The notes beneath the pieces are model-generated. The model ran no database searches and was not told the DNA's origin. It was given only the letters and a program-made list of their open reading frames with translations. This document shows, piece after piece, positions 7,628 through 18,448 of a stretch of 64,000 bases of DNA. Position 1 is the stretch's first letter. The number at the start of each line of letters is the position of its first letter. A program made the translations under genes and the position numbers. Origin of the DNA: an uncultured Prevotella sp. (GTDB taxonomy: Bacteria > Bacteroidota > Bacteroidia > Bacteroidales > Bacteroidaceae); the NCBI GenBank assembly GCA_900546345.1, contig URCI01000010.1, positions 3,537 through 67,536 on the forward strand, read 5' to 3'.

Positions 7628-10600
7628 ATGTCAAACGTTATTGATAACAGAGTAAATTTTGCCAGCGTCCAGAATCCCTATCCTTTTCCGGATTTTCTTG
7701 ACGTGCAACTGAAATCATTCCGTGATTTCCTCCAACTTGACACTCCTCCTGAGGAGCGCAAGAACGATGGCTTGTATAAGGTGTTTGCGGAGAATTTCCC
7801 TATCACCGATACTCGTAATAACTTCGTGCTTGAGTTCCTCGATTATTATATTGATCCGCCTCGTTACACTATTGATGAGTGCTTGGAGCGCGGTCTGACA
7901 TATAGTGTGCCTTTGAAGGCTAAGATGAAACTATATTGTACCGATCCTGATCATGAGGATTTTGGTACGTTCATCCAGGACGTCTTCTTGGGTACGATTC
8001 CTTATATGACTGATAACGGTACTTTTGTGATCAATGGTGCCGAGCGTGTTGTCGTCGCTCAGCTGCATCGTTCTCCGGGTGTGTTTTTTGGTCAGGGCGT
8101 ACACGCCAATGGTACCGTACTTTATAGTGCACGCGTGATTCCTTTCAAAGGATCTTGGATTGAGTTTGCAACCGACATTAACAATGTCATGTATGCTTAC
8201 ATCGACCGTAAGAAGAAGTTGCCTGTTACGACTTTGTTACGTGCCATTGGTTATGAAAGTGACAAAGACATCCTCCAGATTTTTGATCTGGCAGAGGAGG
8301 TGAAGGTCTCTGAGAAAACGAAGGATCAGCTCCTTGGCCGTAAATTGGCTGCTCGTGTCCTTAGATCTTGGACGGAGGACTTCGTTGATGAGGATACTGG
8401 TGAGGTCGTAACGGCTGAGCGTAATGAGATGGTGCTCGAGCGTGAGACGGAGATCACTGAAGATAATTTCCAGACGATCATTGACAGTGGCGTTTCTACT
8501 GTGCTTGTTCATAAGGATAATGAGGCTGCTTCTAAGTATGACATTATCTTTAAAACGCTTGAGAAAGACCAGAGTAACTCTGAGATTGAAGCTGTCCGTT
8601 ATATCTACAAGCAGTTGCGTAATGCTGATCCTGCTGATGATGCCAGTGCACGTGAGGTCTTCCAGAATCTGTTCTTCTCCGATAAGCGTTATGACTTGGG
8701 AGATGTCGGTCGTTACCGTATTAACAAGAAACTTAATCTTGATATTGATCCTGATGTGCGTGTGCTCACCAAGGAGGATATTATCGAGATCATCAAATAT
8801 TTGATCAAGCTTGTCAATTCCAACGCTACTGTTGATGATATTGACCACTTGAGTAATCGTCGTGTGCGCACCGTTGGAGAACAGTTGGCCAATCAGTTCT
8901 CTATCGGCTTGGCTCGTATGAGTCGTACCATCCGTGAGCGTATGAACGTTCGTGACAATGAGGTATTTACGCCTACAGACTTGATCAATGCCAAGACGAT
9001 CTCCAGTGTTATCAACTCGTTCTTTGGTACAAACCCGTTGAGCCAATTTATGGATCAGACCAACCCGTTGGCAGAGGTTACACACAAGCGTCGCCTTTCT
9101 GCTTTGGGCCCTGGCGGTCTTTCACGTGAGCGTGCTGGATTCGAGGTTCGTGACGTACACTATACACACTATGGTCGTCTGTGTCCTATCGAGTCGCCTG
9201 AGGGTCCTAATATCGGTCTGATTTCCTCTCTTTGTGTCTATGCGACGATCAATGAGCTTGGATTTATTGAGACTCCTTATCGTGTGGTCAAGGATGGAAA
9301 GGTCGATCTGGATAATAATGACGTACAGTATCTCACTGCTGAGGAAGAGGACGGCAAGCTTATCGCTCAAGGTAATGCGCCTCTGAAAGAAGATGGCTCT
9401 TTCGTCCGTGATTTCGTCCACTGTCGTTTGGCAGCAGACTTCCCTGTTGTAGAGCCCGGTGAAGTAAGTCTGATGGATGTCTCGCCGCAGCAGATTGCTT
9501 CTGTGAGTGCCTGCTTGATTCCATTCTTGGAGCATGATGACGGTCACCGTGCGCTGATGGGATGTAACATGATGCGTCAGGCTGTCCCCTTGCTCCACAA
9601 CGATGCACCTATTGTAGGAACTGGTTTGGAGAAGCAGGTTTGTGAGGATAGCCGTACAATGATCACGGCAGAAGGTGAGGGTGTCATCGAATATGTTGAT
9701 GCTACAACGATTCGTATTCTTTACGACCGTACAGAAGAAGAGGAGTTCGTCAGCTTTGAACCGGCTCTTAAAGAGTATCGTATTCCTAAGTTCCGTCGTA
9801 CCAACCAGAATATGACCATCGACCTGCGTCCTATCTGTAATAAGGGGCAACGTGTGAAGAAGGGTGATATCTTGACGGAAGGTTATGCAACAGAGAATGG
9901 TGAGTTGGCATTAGGCCGCAACCTGCTTGTTGCCTATATGCCTTGGAAGGGTTACAACTACGAGGATGCCGTCGTGATCTCTGAGCGTATGGTACGTGAT
10001 GACGTGCTGACTTCTGTTCATGTCGATGAGTATTCCTTGGATGTACGTGAGACCAAGCGAGGAATGGAGGTATTTACCAGTGATATTCCTAATGTCAGTG
10101 AGGAAGCCACCAAAGATCTCGATGATAATGGTATCATCCGTGTCGGTGCTCGTGTGGAGCCAGGAGACATTATGATTGGTAAGATTTCGCCAAAGGGAGA
10201 GAGTGATCCTTCTCCAGAGGAGAAATTGCTCCGTGCTATCTTTGGTGACAAAGCCGGGGATGTGAAGGACTCTTCACTCAAGGCAAATCCTTCTTTGAGT
10301 GGTGTCGTGATCGACAAAAAACTCTTCCAACGTGCTGAGAAAACACGAGAGTCGAAGAAACAAGACAAGATCAAGCTGCAGAAGATCGACGAAGAGTACG
10401 AGGCAAAGAGCGACGAGCTGAAGAATATGCTCGTTGACAAGTTGATGACCCTCACAGAGGGTAAGACCTGTCAGGGCGTGAAGGACTATACTGAGGCAGA
10501 GGTGCTCGCCAAAGGTAGTAAGTTTAGCGTACCTGCCTTGAAAAACCTCGAGTATGACGGTATCCAAAGCAATGGCTGGACTGATGATGAGCATATCAAT

Positions 10601-11437
10601 GGACTTATTCAGAAGTTGATTATGAACTTCATCCGTAAGGACAAGCAGTTGGCTGCTGAGCAGAACCGCCGCAAGTTCGCCATCACTATTGGTGATGAGC
10701 TGCCTTCCGGCATCTTGAAGATGGCGAAGGTCTATATTGCTAAGAAGCGTAAGATTCAGGTCGGTGATAAACTTGCAGGTCGCCATGGTAACAAGGGTAT
10801 CGTCTCTAAGATCGTGCGTCAGGAGGATATGCCGTTCTTGGCAGATGGTCGTCCAGTCGACTTGGTACTGAACCCGATGGGTGTGCCTTCTCGTATGAAC
10901 TTAGGACAGATCTTCGAGGCTATTCTTGGTGCTGCTGGTAAGAAACTTGGCGTGAAGTTTGCCACGCCGATCTTCGATGGTGCTAAGCTTGATGATTTGC
11001 GTGAATGGACCGAGAAGGCTGGTCTGCCCAATTTGTGTTCTACAACCGTTTATGATGGTGAGACAGGTGAGCCGTTCGACCAAAAGGCTACAGTGGGTAT
11101 CACTTACTTCTTGAAGTTGGGCCACATGGTGGAAGACAAGATGCATGCCCGCTCCATCGGTCCGTATTCTCTGATTACCCAGCAGCCACTTGGTGGTAAA
11201 GCACAGTTCGGAGGCCAGCGCTTCGGAGAGATGGAGGTTTGGGCCCTTGAGGGCTTTGGTGCCAGCCATGTGCTGCAGGAGATGCTGACTATCAAGAGTG
11301 ATGACGTCACAGGCCGCTCCAAAGCCTATGAGGCTATTGTCAAGGGTGACCCAATGCCTACACCGGGTATCCCAGAATCGCTCAACGTGTTGCTGCATGA
11401 GCTTCGCGGTCTGGGACTGAACATTAAGTTGGATTAA
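7628..11437 (+). CDS. rpoB: DNA-directed RNA polymerase subunit beta
   Basis: 1269 residues. The beta subunit forms half of the catalytic cleft and the rifampicin pocket. The rifampicin region reads FFGTNPLSQFMDQTNPLAEV then THKRRLSALGPGGL, with Asp, His and Ser at the positions most often changed in resistance. It therefore looks wild type. The RHGNKG block and the C-terminal ALEGFGASHVLQEMLTIKSD are intact. It lies 26 bases before rpoC. Confidence 0.98.
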   Translation: MSNVIDNRVNFASVQNPYPFPDFLDVQLKSFRDFLQLDTPPEERKNDGLYKVFAENFPITDTRNNFVLEFLDYYIDPPRYTIDECLERGLTYSVPLKAKMKLYCTDPDHEDFGTFIQDVFLGTIPYMTDNGTFVINGAERVVVAQLHRSPGVFFGQGVHANGTVLYSARVIPFKGSWIEFATDINNVMYAYIDRKKKLPVTTLLRAIGYESDKDILQIFDLAEEVKVSEKTKDQLLGRKLAARVLRSWTEDFVDEDTGEVVTAERNEMVLERETEITEDNFQTIIDSGVSTVLVHKDNEAASKYDIIFKTLEKDQSNSEIEAVRYIYKQLRNADPADDASAREVFQNLFFSDKRYDLGDVGRYRINKKLNLDIDPDVRVLTKEDIIEIIKYLIKLVNSNATVDDIDHLSNRRVRTVGEQLANQFSIGLARMSRTIRERMNVRDNEVFTPTDLINAKTISSVINSFFGTNPLSQFMDQTNPLAEVTHKRRLSALGPGGLSRERAGFEVRDVHYTHYGRLCPIESPEGPNIGLISSLCVYATINELGFIETPYRVVKDGKVDLDNNDVQYLTAEEEDGKLIAQGNAPLKEDGSFVRDFVHCRLAADFPVVEPGEVSLMDVSPQQIASVSACLIPFLEHDDGHRALMGCNMMRQAVPLLHNDAPIVGTGLEKQVCEDSRTMITAEGEGVIEYVDATTIRILYDRTEEEEFVSFEPALKEYRIPKFRRTNQNMTIDLRPICNKGQRVKKGDILTEGYATENGELALGRNLLVAYMPWKGYNYEDAVVISERMVRDDVLTSVHVDEYSLDVRETKRGMEVFTSDIPNVSEEATKDLDDNGIIRVGARVEPGDIMIGKISPKGESDPSPEEKLLRAIFGDKAGDVKDSSLKANPSLSGVVIDKKLFQRAEKTRESKKQDKIKLQKIDEEYEAKSDELKNMLVDKLMTLTEGKTCQGVKDYTEAEVLAKGSKFSVPALKNLEYDGIQSNGWTDDEHINGLIQKLIMNFIRKDKQLAAEQNRRKFAITIGDELPSGILKMAKVYIAKKRKIQVGDKLAGRHGNKGIVSKIVRQEDMPFLADGRPVDLVLNPMGVPSRMNLGQIFEAILGAAGKKLGVKFATPIFDGAKLDDLREWTEKAGLPNLCSTTVYDGETGEPFDQKATVGITYFLKLGHMVEDKMHARSIGPYSLITQQPLGGKAQFGGQRFGEMEVWALEGFGASHVLQEMLTIKSDDVTGRSKAYEAIVKGDPMPTPGIPESLNVLLHELRGLGLNIKLD

Positions 11438-11463
11438 GTTTGGAATATTGAAAAGTTAGAAGT

Positions 11464-14400
11464 ATGGCTTTCAAAAAAGATACAAAGGTAAAGAATAATT
11501 TTACCAAGATTACCATTAGCCTGGCCTCTCCTGAGACAATCAAGGAGAACTCCTATGGTGAGGTGACCAAGCCCGAGACCATCAACTACCGCACCTACAA
11601 GCCTGAGCGTGACGGCTTGTTCTGCGAGAGAATCTTCGGTCCGACGAAAGACTATGAATGCGCCTGCGGTAAGTACAAGCGCATCCGCTACAAAGGTATC
11701 GTCTGCGACCGTTGCGGTGTTGAGGTCACGGAGAAGAAAGTACGTCGTGAGCGTGCCGGACATATCGAGCTCGTCGTTCCTGTAGCTCATATCTGGTACT
11801 TCCGCTCTTTGCCAAACAAGATCGGTTACTTGCTCGGACTGCCTACCAAGAAGCTCGACCAGGTGATCTACTACGAGAAGTATATCGTCATCCAGCCCGG
11901 TATCCTCGAAGGACAGAAGGACGCTGAGGGCGTGGAGGATCTCAATGGTTCCCATAAGCTCGATCTGTTGTCAGAGGAAGAGTATCTCGACATCATCGAC
12001 AACAAGATTCCTGAGAACAACGATATGCTCGACGATGCTGATCCTACGAAGTTCATCGCCAAGATGGGTGCAGAGGCTATCCTCGACCTGCTCAAGGAAC
12101 TTGATCTCGACAAGCTCAGCTATGAATTGCGTGACCGTGCCAATACCGACTCTAGCCAGATGCGCAAGACTGATGCATTGAAGCGCTTGCAAGTTGTAGA
12201 GGCTTTCCGTAGTTCCAAGGAAGTGAACAAGCCAGAGTGGATGATCATGAAGATCATTCCGGTTATTCCGCCAGAGTTGCGTCCGTTGGTTCCGTTGGAT
12301 GGTGGCCGTTTCGCTACTTCTGATCTGAATGATCTTTATCGTCGTGTGATCATTCGTAACAACCGTCTGAAACGACTCATCGAGATCAAGGCACCAGAGG
12401 TGATTCTCCGTAATGAGAAACGTATGCTTCAAGAGGCTGTCGACTCTCTCTTCGACAACAGCCGCAAGGCCAGTGCCGTGAAGAGCGAGAGCAACCGTCC
12501 GTTGAAGTCTCTCTCTGACTCGCTGAAAGGTAAGCAAGGCCGCTTCCGTCAGAATTTGCTTGGTAAGCGTGTTGACTACTCTGCCCGTTCTGTGATCGTT
12601 GTCGGTCCTGAGCTGAAGATGGGTGAGTGTGGTCTGCCGAAGTTGATGGCCGCAGAACTTTACAAGCCCTTTATCATTCGCAAGTTGATCGAGCGCGGTA
12701 TTGTGAAGACAGTGAAGAGCGCTAAGAAGATCGTTGACCGCCGCGAACCGGTGATCTGGGATATTTTGGAGAATGTGATGAAAGGTCACCCTGTGCTTCT
12801 GAACCGCGCACCGACGCTCCACCGTCTGTCAGTGATGGCATTCCAGCCCAAGATGATCGAGGGTAAGGCTATTCAGTTGCACCCATTGGCATGTACACCA
12901 TTTAATGCCGACTTCGATGGTGACCAGATGGCTGTCCACTTGCCATTGAGCAACGAGGCCGTTCTGGAGGCTCAGATTCTGATGCTCCAGAGTCATAACA
13001 TTCTCAATCCGGCCAATGGCGCTCCTGTCACTGTACCTTCACAGGATATGGTGCTCGGTCTTTACTATATCACTAAGATCCGTCCGGGAGCTAAGGGAGA
13101 AGGTCAGACTTTTTATGGTCCTGAAGAGGCAATCATCGCACTCAACGAGAAACGTGTCGACGAGCATGCACAAGTAAAGTGTATGGTCGATGATATAGAC
13201 GAAAAGGGTAATCCTATCCGTCATATCGTTGAGACTACTGTTGGACGTATCATTGTCAATGAGATTATACCGAAGGAGATCGGCTTCTTCAATGGTATTA
13301 TCTCCAAGAAGACACTGCGTAAGCTCATTGCTGACGTGATCAAACACGTTGGTATGGACCGTGCCTGCACGTTCCTTGATGGTGTGAAGAACCTTGGTTA
13401 TCGCATGTCATATTTGGCAGGTCTTTCCTTTAACCTCGACGATATCATCGTCCCTGAGGAGAAGGCTGAGATCGTGAAACGTGGCCAGGATGAGGTCGAT
13501 GAGGTGAAAGCCAACTTCGATATGGGTCTTATCACAGATAATGAGCTTTATAATGAGGTCATCAATGCCTGGACACATGTAAACAACGATCTGAAGAAGG
13601 CCGTGATGAAGCACATGACTGAGGCTGATCAGGGCTTCAACGCTGTGTTTATGATGCTTGACTCCGGCGCCCGTGGTTCTGCCGACCAGATTGCTCAGCT
13701 CGCTGGTATGCGTGGTCTGATGGCTAAGCCGCAGAAGGCTGGTGCAGAAGGCAACTCTATCATTGAGAACCCTATTCTGAACAACCTGAAGGAGGGTATG
13801 TCTGTGCAGGAGTACTTTATTGCTTCTCACGGTGCTCGTAAGGGTCTTGCCGACACGGCTATGAAGACGGCCGATGCCGGATACTTGACACGTCGTCTTG
13901 TCGATGTGTCCCACGATGTGATTATCACCGAAGACGACTGCGGTACACTGCGTGGTCTGGAGTGCCGTGCACTGAAGGAGGGTGACGAGGTCGTCTCCAC
14001 ACTTGCCGAGCGCATTTTGGGCCGTGTCTCCGTACACGATGTCATTAATCCGCACACAAGTGAGATCATTGTCAAGGCTGGTGAGGAAATCACCGAAGCT
14101 AAGGCTCAGGCTGTTGAGGACGCTGGTATTGAGATGGTGGAAATCCGCTCGGTACTCACCTGCGAGAGCAAGAAGGGCGTCTGCCGCAAATGCTACGGCC
14201 GCAACTTGGCAACCTCGAAGATGGTTCAGCTCGGTGAGGCTGTCGGCGTGATTGCCGCACAGGCTATCGGTGAGCCGGGTACACAGCTGACTCTCCGTAC
14301 TTTCCACTCCGGTGGTATCGCAGAGAACGCCGCCGCCAACGCTTCCATCACTTCCAAGTATGATGCTAAGCTGAAGTTTGAGGGATTGCGCACTGTGCCG

Positions 14401-15807
14401 TTTACCGACAAGAGCGACGAGTCTAATCCTATGCAATGTCAGATGGTTGTCAGCCGACTCGCAGAGGTACAGTTTGTAGATCCGAACACTGACATCAATA
14501 TGGCCACACTGACCGTTCCTTATGGTAGCTCTCTGTTCTTTAGCGATGGAGACATGGTGAAGAAGGGTGACGTGGTCTGCAAATGGGATCCGTTCAATGC
14601 TGTCATCGTCAGCGAATATGCCGGTAAGTTGCAGTTTGACAATGTTATCGAAGGCACTACATTCAAGACGGAGACAGATGAGACCTCTGGTATGACGGAG
14701 CGTATCATCACGGAGTCTAAGGACCACAATGTTATTCCTACCGTCCATGTTGTTGATGAGAATGGACAGGTGCTCGGTACTTATAACTTCCCTGTGGGTG
14801 GTCATATCGCCAATATCGAAGATGGTCAGGTCGTTGAGACAGGTACCACACTTGTACGTATTCCACGTGCCGTGTTCAATGCGGGTGGTATCACTGGTGG
14901 TCTGCCACGTGTCACAGAGCTCTTTGAGGCTCGTAACCCGACGAATCCCGCTGTCGTCTCAGAGATTGATGGTGAGGTGACCATGGGCAAGTTGAAGCGT
15001 GGTAACCAGGAGATCATCATTACCTCTAAGACCGGTGATCAACGCAAATATCTCGTGCCATTGTCTCGCCAGATCCTGGTGCAGGAGCACGATGCTGTGC
15101 GTGCTGGTACAGCTCTTTCTGATGGTGAGATAACACCGAGTGACATCCTTGCCATCAAAGGTCCTACTGCAGTACAGGAGTATATCGTCAATGAGGTGCA
15201 AAACGTTTATCGCCTGCAAGGTGTGAAGATCAACGATAAGCACTTCGAGATCATTGTCCGTCAGATGATGCGTAAAGTACGTATCGATGATCCGGGCGAC
15301 ACCACGTTCCTTGAGCAGGATCTTGTCGACAAGCTTGACTTCGCCGATGAGAACGATCGTATCTGGGGCAAGAAGGTTGTTATCGACGAGGGTGACTCAG
15401 AGAATCTCCACAAGGGTCAGATTGTCACTGTTCGCAAGCTGCGTGATGAGAACTCCAGCCTGAAACGTCGTGACTTGAAGACTGTCACTGTGCGTGATGC
15501 TGTGCCAGCTACGTCTACACAGGTGCTGCAGGGTATTACCCGCGCTGCTTTGGGCACGAAGAGCTTTATGAGTGCTGCCTCCTTCCAGGAGACCACCAAG
15601 GTGCTCAACGAGGCTGCTATTCGTGGTAAGGTCGATAACCTTGAAGGCATGAAGGAGAACGTTATCTGTGGTCACTTGATTCCTGCCGGTACAGGCATGC
15701 GTCAGTGGGACAAGATCATCGTAGGCTCCAAGGAGGAGTATGAGCGCATGGAAGCCAACCGCAAGAATGTGCTTGATTACGCCGATAAGGTGACTCCAGA
15801 AAATTAA
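11464..15807 (+). CDS. rpoC: DNA-directed RNA polymerase subunit beta-prime
   Basis: 1447 residues. The N-terminal zinc site has cysteines at about 66, 68, 81 and 84 (CACGKYK, CDRCG). The magnesium-binding NADFDGDQ motif is at about 481-488. The second zinc site CESKKGVCRKCYG begins near residue 900. The trigger loop and C-terminal clamp segment follow. The gene ends 23 bases before a strong terminator, closing the rpoBC unit. Confidence 0.98.
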   Translation: MAFKKDTKVKNNFTKITISLASPETIKENSYGEVTKPETINYRTYKPERDGLFCERIFGPTKDYECACGKYKRIRYKGIVCDRCGVEVTEKKVRRERAGHIELVVPVAHIWYFRSLPNKIGYLLGLPTKKLDQVIYYEKYIVIQPGILEGQKDAEGVEDLNGSHKLDLLSEEEYLDIIDNKIPENNDMLDDADPTKFIAKMGAEAILDLLKELDLDKLSYELRDRANTDSSQMRKTDALKRLQVVEAFRSSKEVNKPEWMIMKIIPVIPPELRPLVPLDGGRFATSDLNDLYRRVIIRNNRLKRLIEIKAPEVILRNEKRMLQEAVDSLFDNSRKASAVKSESNRPLKSLSDSLKGKQGRFRQNLLGKRVDYSARSVIVVGPELKMGECGLPKLMAAELYKPFIIRKLIERGIVKTVKSAKKIVDRREPVIWDILENVMKGHPVLLNRAPTLHRLSVMAFQPKMIEGKAIQLHPLACTPFNADFDGDQMAVHLPLSNEAVLEAQILMLQSHNILNPANGAPVTVPSQDMVLGLYYITKIRPGAKGEGQTFYGPEEAIIALNEKRVDEHAQVKCMVDDIDEKGNPIRHIVETTVGRIIVNEIIPKEIGFFNGIISKKTLRKLIADVIKHVGMDRACTFLDGVKNLGYRMSYLAGLSFNLDDIIVPEEKAEIVKRGQDEVDEVKANFDMGLITDNELYNEVINAWTHVNNDLKKAVMKHMTEADQGFNAVFMMLDSGARGSADQIAQLAGMRGLMAKPQKAGAEGNSIIENPILNNLKEGMSVQEYFIASHGARKGLADTAMKTADAGYLTRRLVDVSHDVIITEDDCGTLRGLECRALKEGDEVVSTLAERILGRVSVHDVINPHTSEIIVKAGEEITEAKAQAVEDAGIEMVEIRSVLTCESKKGVCRKCYGRNLATSKMVQLGEAVGVIAAQAIGEPGTQLTLRTFHSGGIAENAAANASITSKYDAKLKFEGLRTVPFTDKSDESNPMQCQMVVSRLAEVQFVDPNTDINMATLTVPYGSSLFFSDGDMVKKGDVVCKWDPFNAVIVSEYAGKLQFDNVIEGTTFKTETDETSGMTERIITESKDHNVIPTVHVVDENGQVLGTYNFPVGGHIANIEDGQVVETGTTLVRIPRAVFNAGGITGGLPRVTELFEARNPTNPAVVSEIDGEVTMGKLKRGNQEIIITSKTGDQRKYLVPLSRQILVQEHDAVRAGTALSDGEITPSDILAIKGPTAVQEYIVNEVQNVYRLQGVKINDKHFEIIVRQMMRKVRIDDPGDTTFLEQDLVDKLDFADENDRIWGKKVVIDEGDSENLHKGQIVTVRKLRDENSSLKRRDLKTVTVRDAVPATSTQVLQGITRAALGTKSFMSAASFQETTKVLNEAAIRGKVDNLEGMKENVICGHLIPAGTGMRQWDKIIVGSKEEYERMEANRKNVLDYADKVTPEN

Positions 15808-15830
15808 TCAGTCACACAAGATAAATAAAT

Positions 15831-15868
15831 AAAGGCCGTGAATCCGATTTGGGTTCACGGCCTTTTTT
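15831..15868 (+). terminator. Intrinsic terminator after rpoC
   Basis: AAAGGCCGTGAA (15831-15842) pairs with TTCACGGCCTTT (15854-15865) around an 11-base loop and ends in six T. On the opposite strand the stem is followed by TTTATTTATTT, so it may also stop the converging GH35 transcript. Confidence 0.9.
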
Positions 15869-15913
15869 GTGCCTTGTGGTTAATTGCTTGTCAAAAGCAG
15901 CAGATGGCTACAT

Positions 15914-18301
15914 TTAATATACGTATACTTTGCAGTCCTTGATGCTGCCGGGAGCGCCTTGCTCGGCGCGTGGCAGGTATTCCAGAGCAGAGACGGCCTG
16001 GGTGGAGCCGAGGTCAATAACGAGAAGGTGGGGAAAATCTGCGCCTGGCACTGTCTGCCAGTAAGTCGACTCTTGCAGGTCGAAGACCTTGTCGCCCGTG
16101 TGGTTGCCGTTGTCAGCATCCTCGGAGTCGGCGTATTTTGTAGTCCATGTCTCACGGCTGATGCGCTTGCCTTGCGCATTCTGCAAGTATAGCTCAGCGA
16201 TGGCGGAGAGATCCTTGCCGCTTTGGTTGCTGTTGATGAGGATGGCGAGGTAGCGGCCTTGCTGCAGTTGGGCGAAGCGAACCGTCTGCCAGCCGTTGCC
16301 CGACTGGAGCGCACCACTGAAGGCTGGAGTGCGACTGTTCAGGTCAGGCTTGTCGCCAATGTTGTTGTGCAGGTTGGTTTTCTCCAGTTGCAGTTTATCG
16401 AGCTCCGGCTTGTCTTGTCCCCAGAGCACGGGGTTGTCGGTGCCAATGATGTCGAGCACCATGATGTCATTCTTGCCTTTCTTCAGCCAGCATCCCGGGC
16501 AGTAGAGCGTCTGCTGAGGACCGATGCGCCAAAAACGGCCGAGTGCATGGCCGTTCACATAGACTTGACCCTTGCCGAAGTTCTCCATATTAATAAAGGT
16601 GTCGCCCACCTTGCTGAGGTTGAACGAGCCGAGGAAGACGCCTGGCTCCTTGACGCCATTGCGCACATCGAGGTGGCTGCGCAAGTCGACATACGGCTTA
16701 TGAGCCTGTGCGGCTATCGTGTCTACATCATCTGGCATGAGGCCGATGGCCCAGTCCTTGAGGTTGTAGGTCACGTCGTGCTGTCCGTCTGTGGTGGTGA
16801 TGGTCACATCGCCCGTGATGCCCTTGTAGTCTTTGATGGCGCGTCCGAAGTTGATGCGTCCCATGGCCTCGACAAGGATGTCGATCTTCGCGCCTTTCTT
16901 CACGGCTGGCAACATGACGCTCTTCTCGTTTTTCACGCGGTCGATCTTCCCAACAAACTCCCCGTTGATGAACACCTGCGCATAGTCGTGGGCGTCGCTG
17001 ATGGTGAGGCGGCTGGGTTGACTAATGTCGGGCAGGGTAGTGGAGTAGAAGGCCGAGCCCCATCCCATGTCCATTTCCTCGAAGGTCTTCGTGTCGTGGC
17101 TCTTCACCGTGCGTGTGATGAACTGCCGTAGTGGGACGCGCGCATCGAGCCTCACCTTCGGAAAACTCACGAGCGTTGCTGCCGCCTTGGGCACGGCGGG
17201 CAGTGTCTTGCCGCCATTGTATTTCTCCATCGTGCGGCGCAGTTCATAGTATTTTGGGGTAGCCTGCCCATATTCGTTGATGGGTGCGTCGTAGTCATAA
17301 GAGGTCACATCGGGAGCGAATCCCGGTGAGTTGGCTCCTGCCCAGTGGCCGAAGCTCGTGCCGCCATGGGTCATATAGAGCGAGAAGGAGATGTTCTTGG
17401 AGAGCATCTCGTCAATGCCCTCGACCATGTCTTTGGCCGGACGTGTCTCGTGGCGTGCGCCCCACTTGTCAAACCATCCGCTCCAGAACTCCGAGCACAT
17501 CTTCGGCGCGTCGGGGCGCAGTTCGCCGAGACGACGGAACTGCTGGTCGATGTTTGCCCCGGTACCGAAGTTCATCGTCCACACCAGGTCGTCGAGTCCG
17601 TTCTTGGTGAAGTTGCTGGCCCAGTCACATTGGAAGAGCACAGGGCCGACCTCCCGTCCTTGCTTGTCCTTGGTGTACCAGTTTTCTTTCAGCAGGTCGC
17701 GGATAGCGCGGATATATGGCTTGTCTTCGCCGTAGCTGCCATACTCGTTCTCTACCTGCACCATGATGATCGGTCCGCCGTGCTGTATGGTCAGCGGGGC
17801 GAGCTGCCCGGCCACCTTTTCCTCAAACACCTTCACGCGCTGCATGAAGTACGGATCTTGCTCACGCAGACGGATGTCCTTCTTCTTTAGCAGCCACCAA
17901 GGCAGTCCTCCCATCTCCCATTCGGCGCAGACATAGGGACCGGGGCGCACGATGACGTACATACCGTTTTTCTGTGCCAGACGGCAGAACGCTGCAACAT
18001 CGTTGTTGCCTGTGAAATTGAACTGTCCCTCCTTCGGTTCATGGATATTCCAGAAGACATAGAGACAGAGTGTGTTCATGCCGAGAGCCTTGCACATTTT
18101 GATGCGTTGTTCCCAGTAGGGGCGGGGGATGCGCGGATAGTGCACCTCAGCTGCCTTAACCACAAACGGCCTGCCGTTGAGGAGGAAAGTGCCTTTTCCC
18201 ACTGTGAAATCACCACTGCGTTTCGCTGCATGGCTGGTGAGGGGGCTCAGCATCATGACCAGTGCGAACATGAAAAAAAGAATCTTTTGTTGTAACTTCA
18301 T
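15914..18301 (-). CDS. GH35 beta-galactosidase with C-terminal discoidin-like domain
   Basis: 795 residues from the ATG ending at 18301. A longer upstream start was rejected because this one begins directly with a signal peptide (KILFFMFALVMMLSPLTSHA). The GH35 barrel covers about residues 30-350. The acid/base Glu186 lies in VENEYG and the nucleophile Glu271 in CSEFWSGWFD. Beta-sandwich segments follow, and the last 130 residues resemble an F5/8 type C (CBM32-like) domain ending LGSTQAVSALEYLPR. It removes terminal beta-galactose from plant or host glycans, probably in the periplasm or at the outer membrane. It follows GH127 on the same strand after a 147-base gap with its own possible -7 box. 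No SusC/SusD pair is adjacent. Confidence 0.9.
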   Translation of the reverse strand: MKLQQKILFFMFALVMMLSPLTSHAAKRSGDFTVGKGTFLLNGRPFVVKAAEVHYPRIPRPYWEQRIKMCKALGMNTLCLYVFWNIHEPKEGQFNFTGNNDVAAFCRLAQKNGMYVIVRPGPYVCAEWEMGGLPWWLLKKKDIRLREQDPYFMQRVKVFEEKVAGQLAPLTIQHGGPIIMVQVENEYGSYGEDKPYIRAIRDLLKENWYTKDKQGREVGPVLFQCDWASNFTKNGLDDLVWTMNFGTGANIDQQFRRLGELRPDAPKMCSEFWSGWFDKWGARHETRPAKDMVEGIDEMLSKNISFSLYMTHGGTSFGHWAGANSPGFAPDVTSYDYDAPINEYGQATPKYYELRRTMEKYNGGKTLPAVPKAAATLVSFPKVRLDARVPLRQFITRTVKSHDTKTFEEMDMGWGSAFYSTTLPDISQPSRLTISDAHDYAQVFINGEFVGKIDRVKNEKSVMLPAVKKGAKIDILVEAMGRINFGRAIKDYKGITGDVTITTTDGQHDVTYNLKDWAIGLMPDDVDTIAAQAHKPYVDLRSHLDVRNGVKEPGVFLGSFNLSKVGDTFINMENFGKGQVYVNGHALGRFWRIGPQQTLYCPGCWLKKGKNDIMVLDIIGTDNPVLWGQDKPELDKLQLEKTNLHNNIGDKPDLNSRTPAFSGALQSGNGWQTVRFAQLQQGRYLAILINSNQSGKDLSAIAELYLQNAQGKRISRETWTTKYADSEDADNGNHTGDKVFDLQESTYWQTVPGADFPHLLVIDLGSTQAVSALEYLPRAEQGAPGSIKDCKVYVY

Positions 18302-18330
18302 AGAAGAATTGTTATTAGGATTGTCTTCCA

Positions 18331-18338
18331 CAAAATTA
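18331..18338 (-). promoter_or_regulatory. Possible -7 box for the GH35 gene
   Basis: On the minus strand TAATTTTG matches the Bacteroidetes -7 element about 30 bases before the GH35 start. No TTTG is found 20 bases upstream, so this is a weak promoter call. Confidence 0.4.
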
Positions 18339-18448
18339 CAAAAAAGATTCTTTTCTCTTGTGTACTTATCTTGCAATCAATCGTTCACCAGTGAGAATTA
18401 TCAAAAAATGCCTGCTGATTCACGATTTGTTACCTTGAAATCAGTTAT

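Noticed and set aside
13408..14805. Long minus-strand open frame inside rpoC
   Set aside because: Antisense shadow of a highly conserved coding sequence; the same occurs in rpoB, fusA and the 1009-codon gene.
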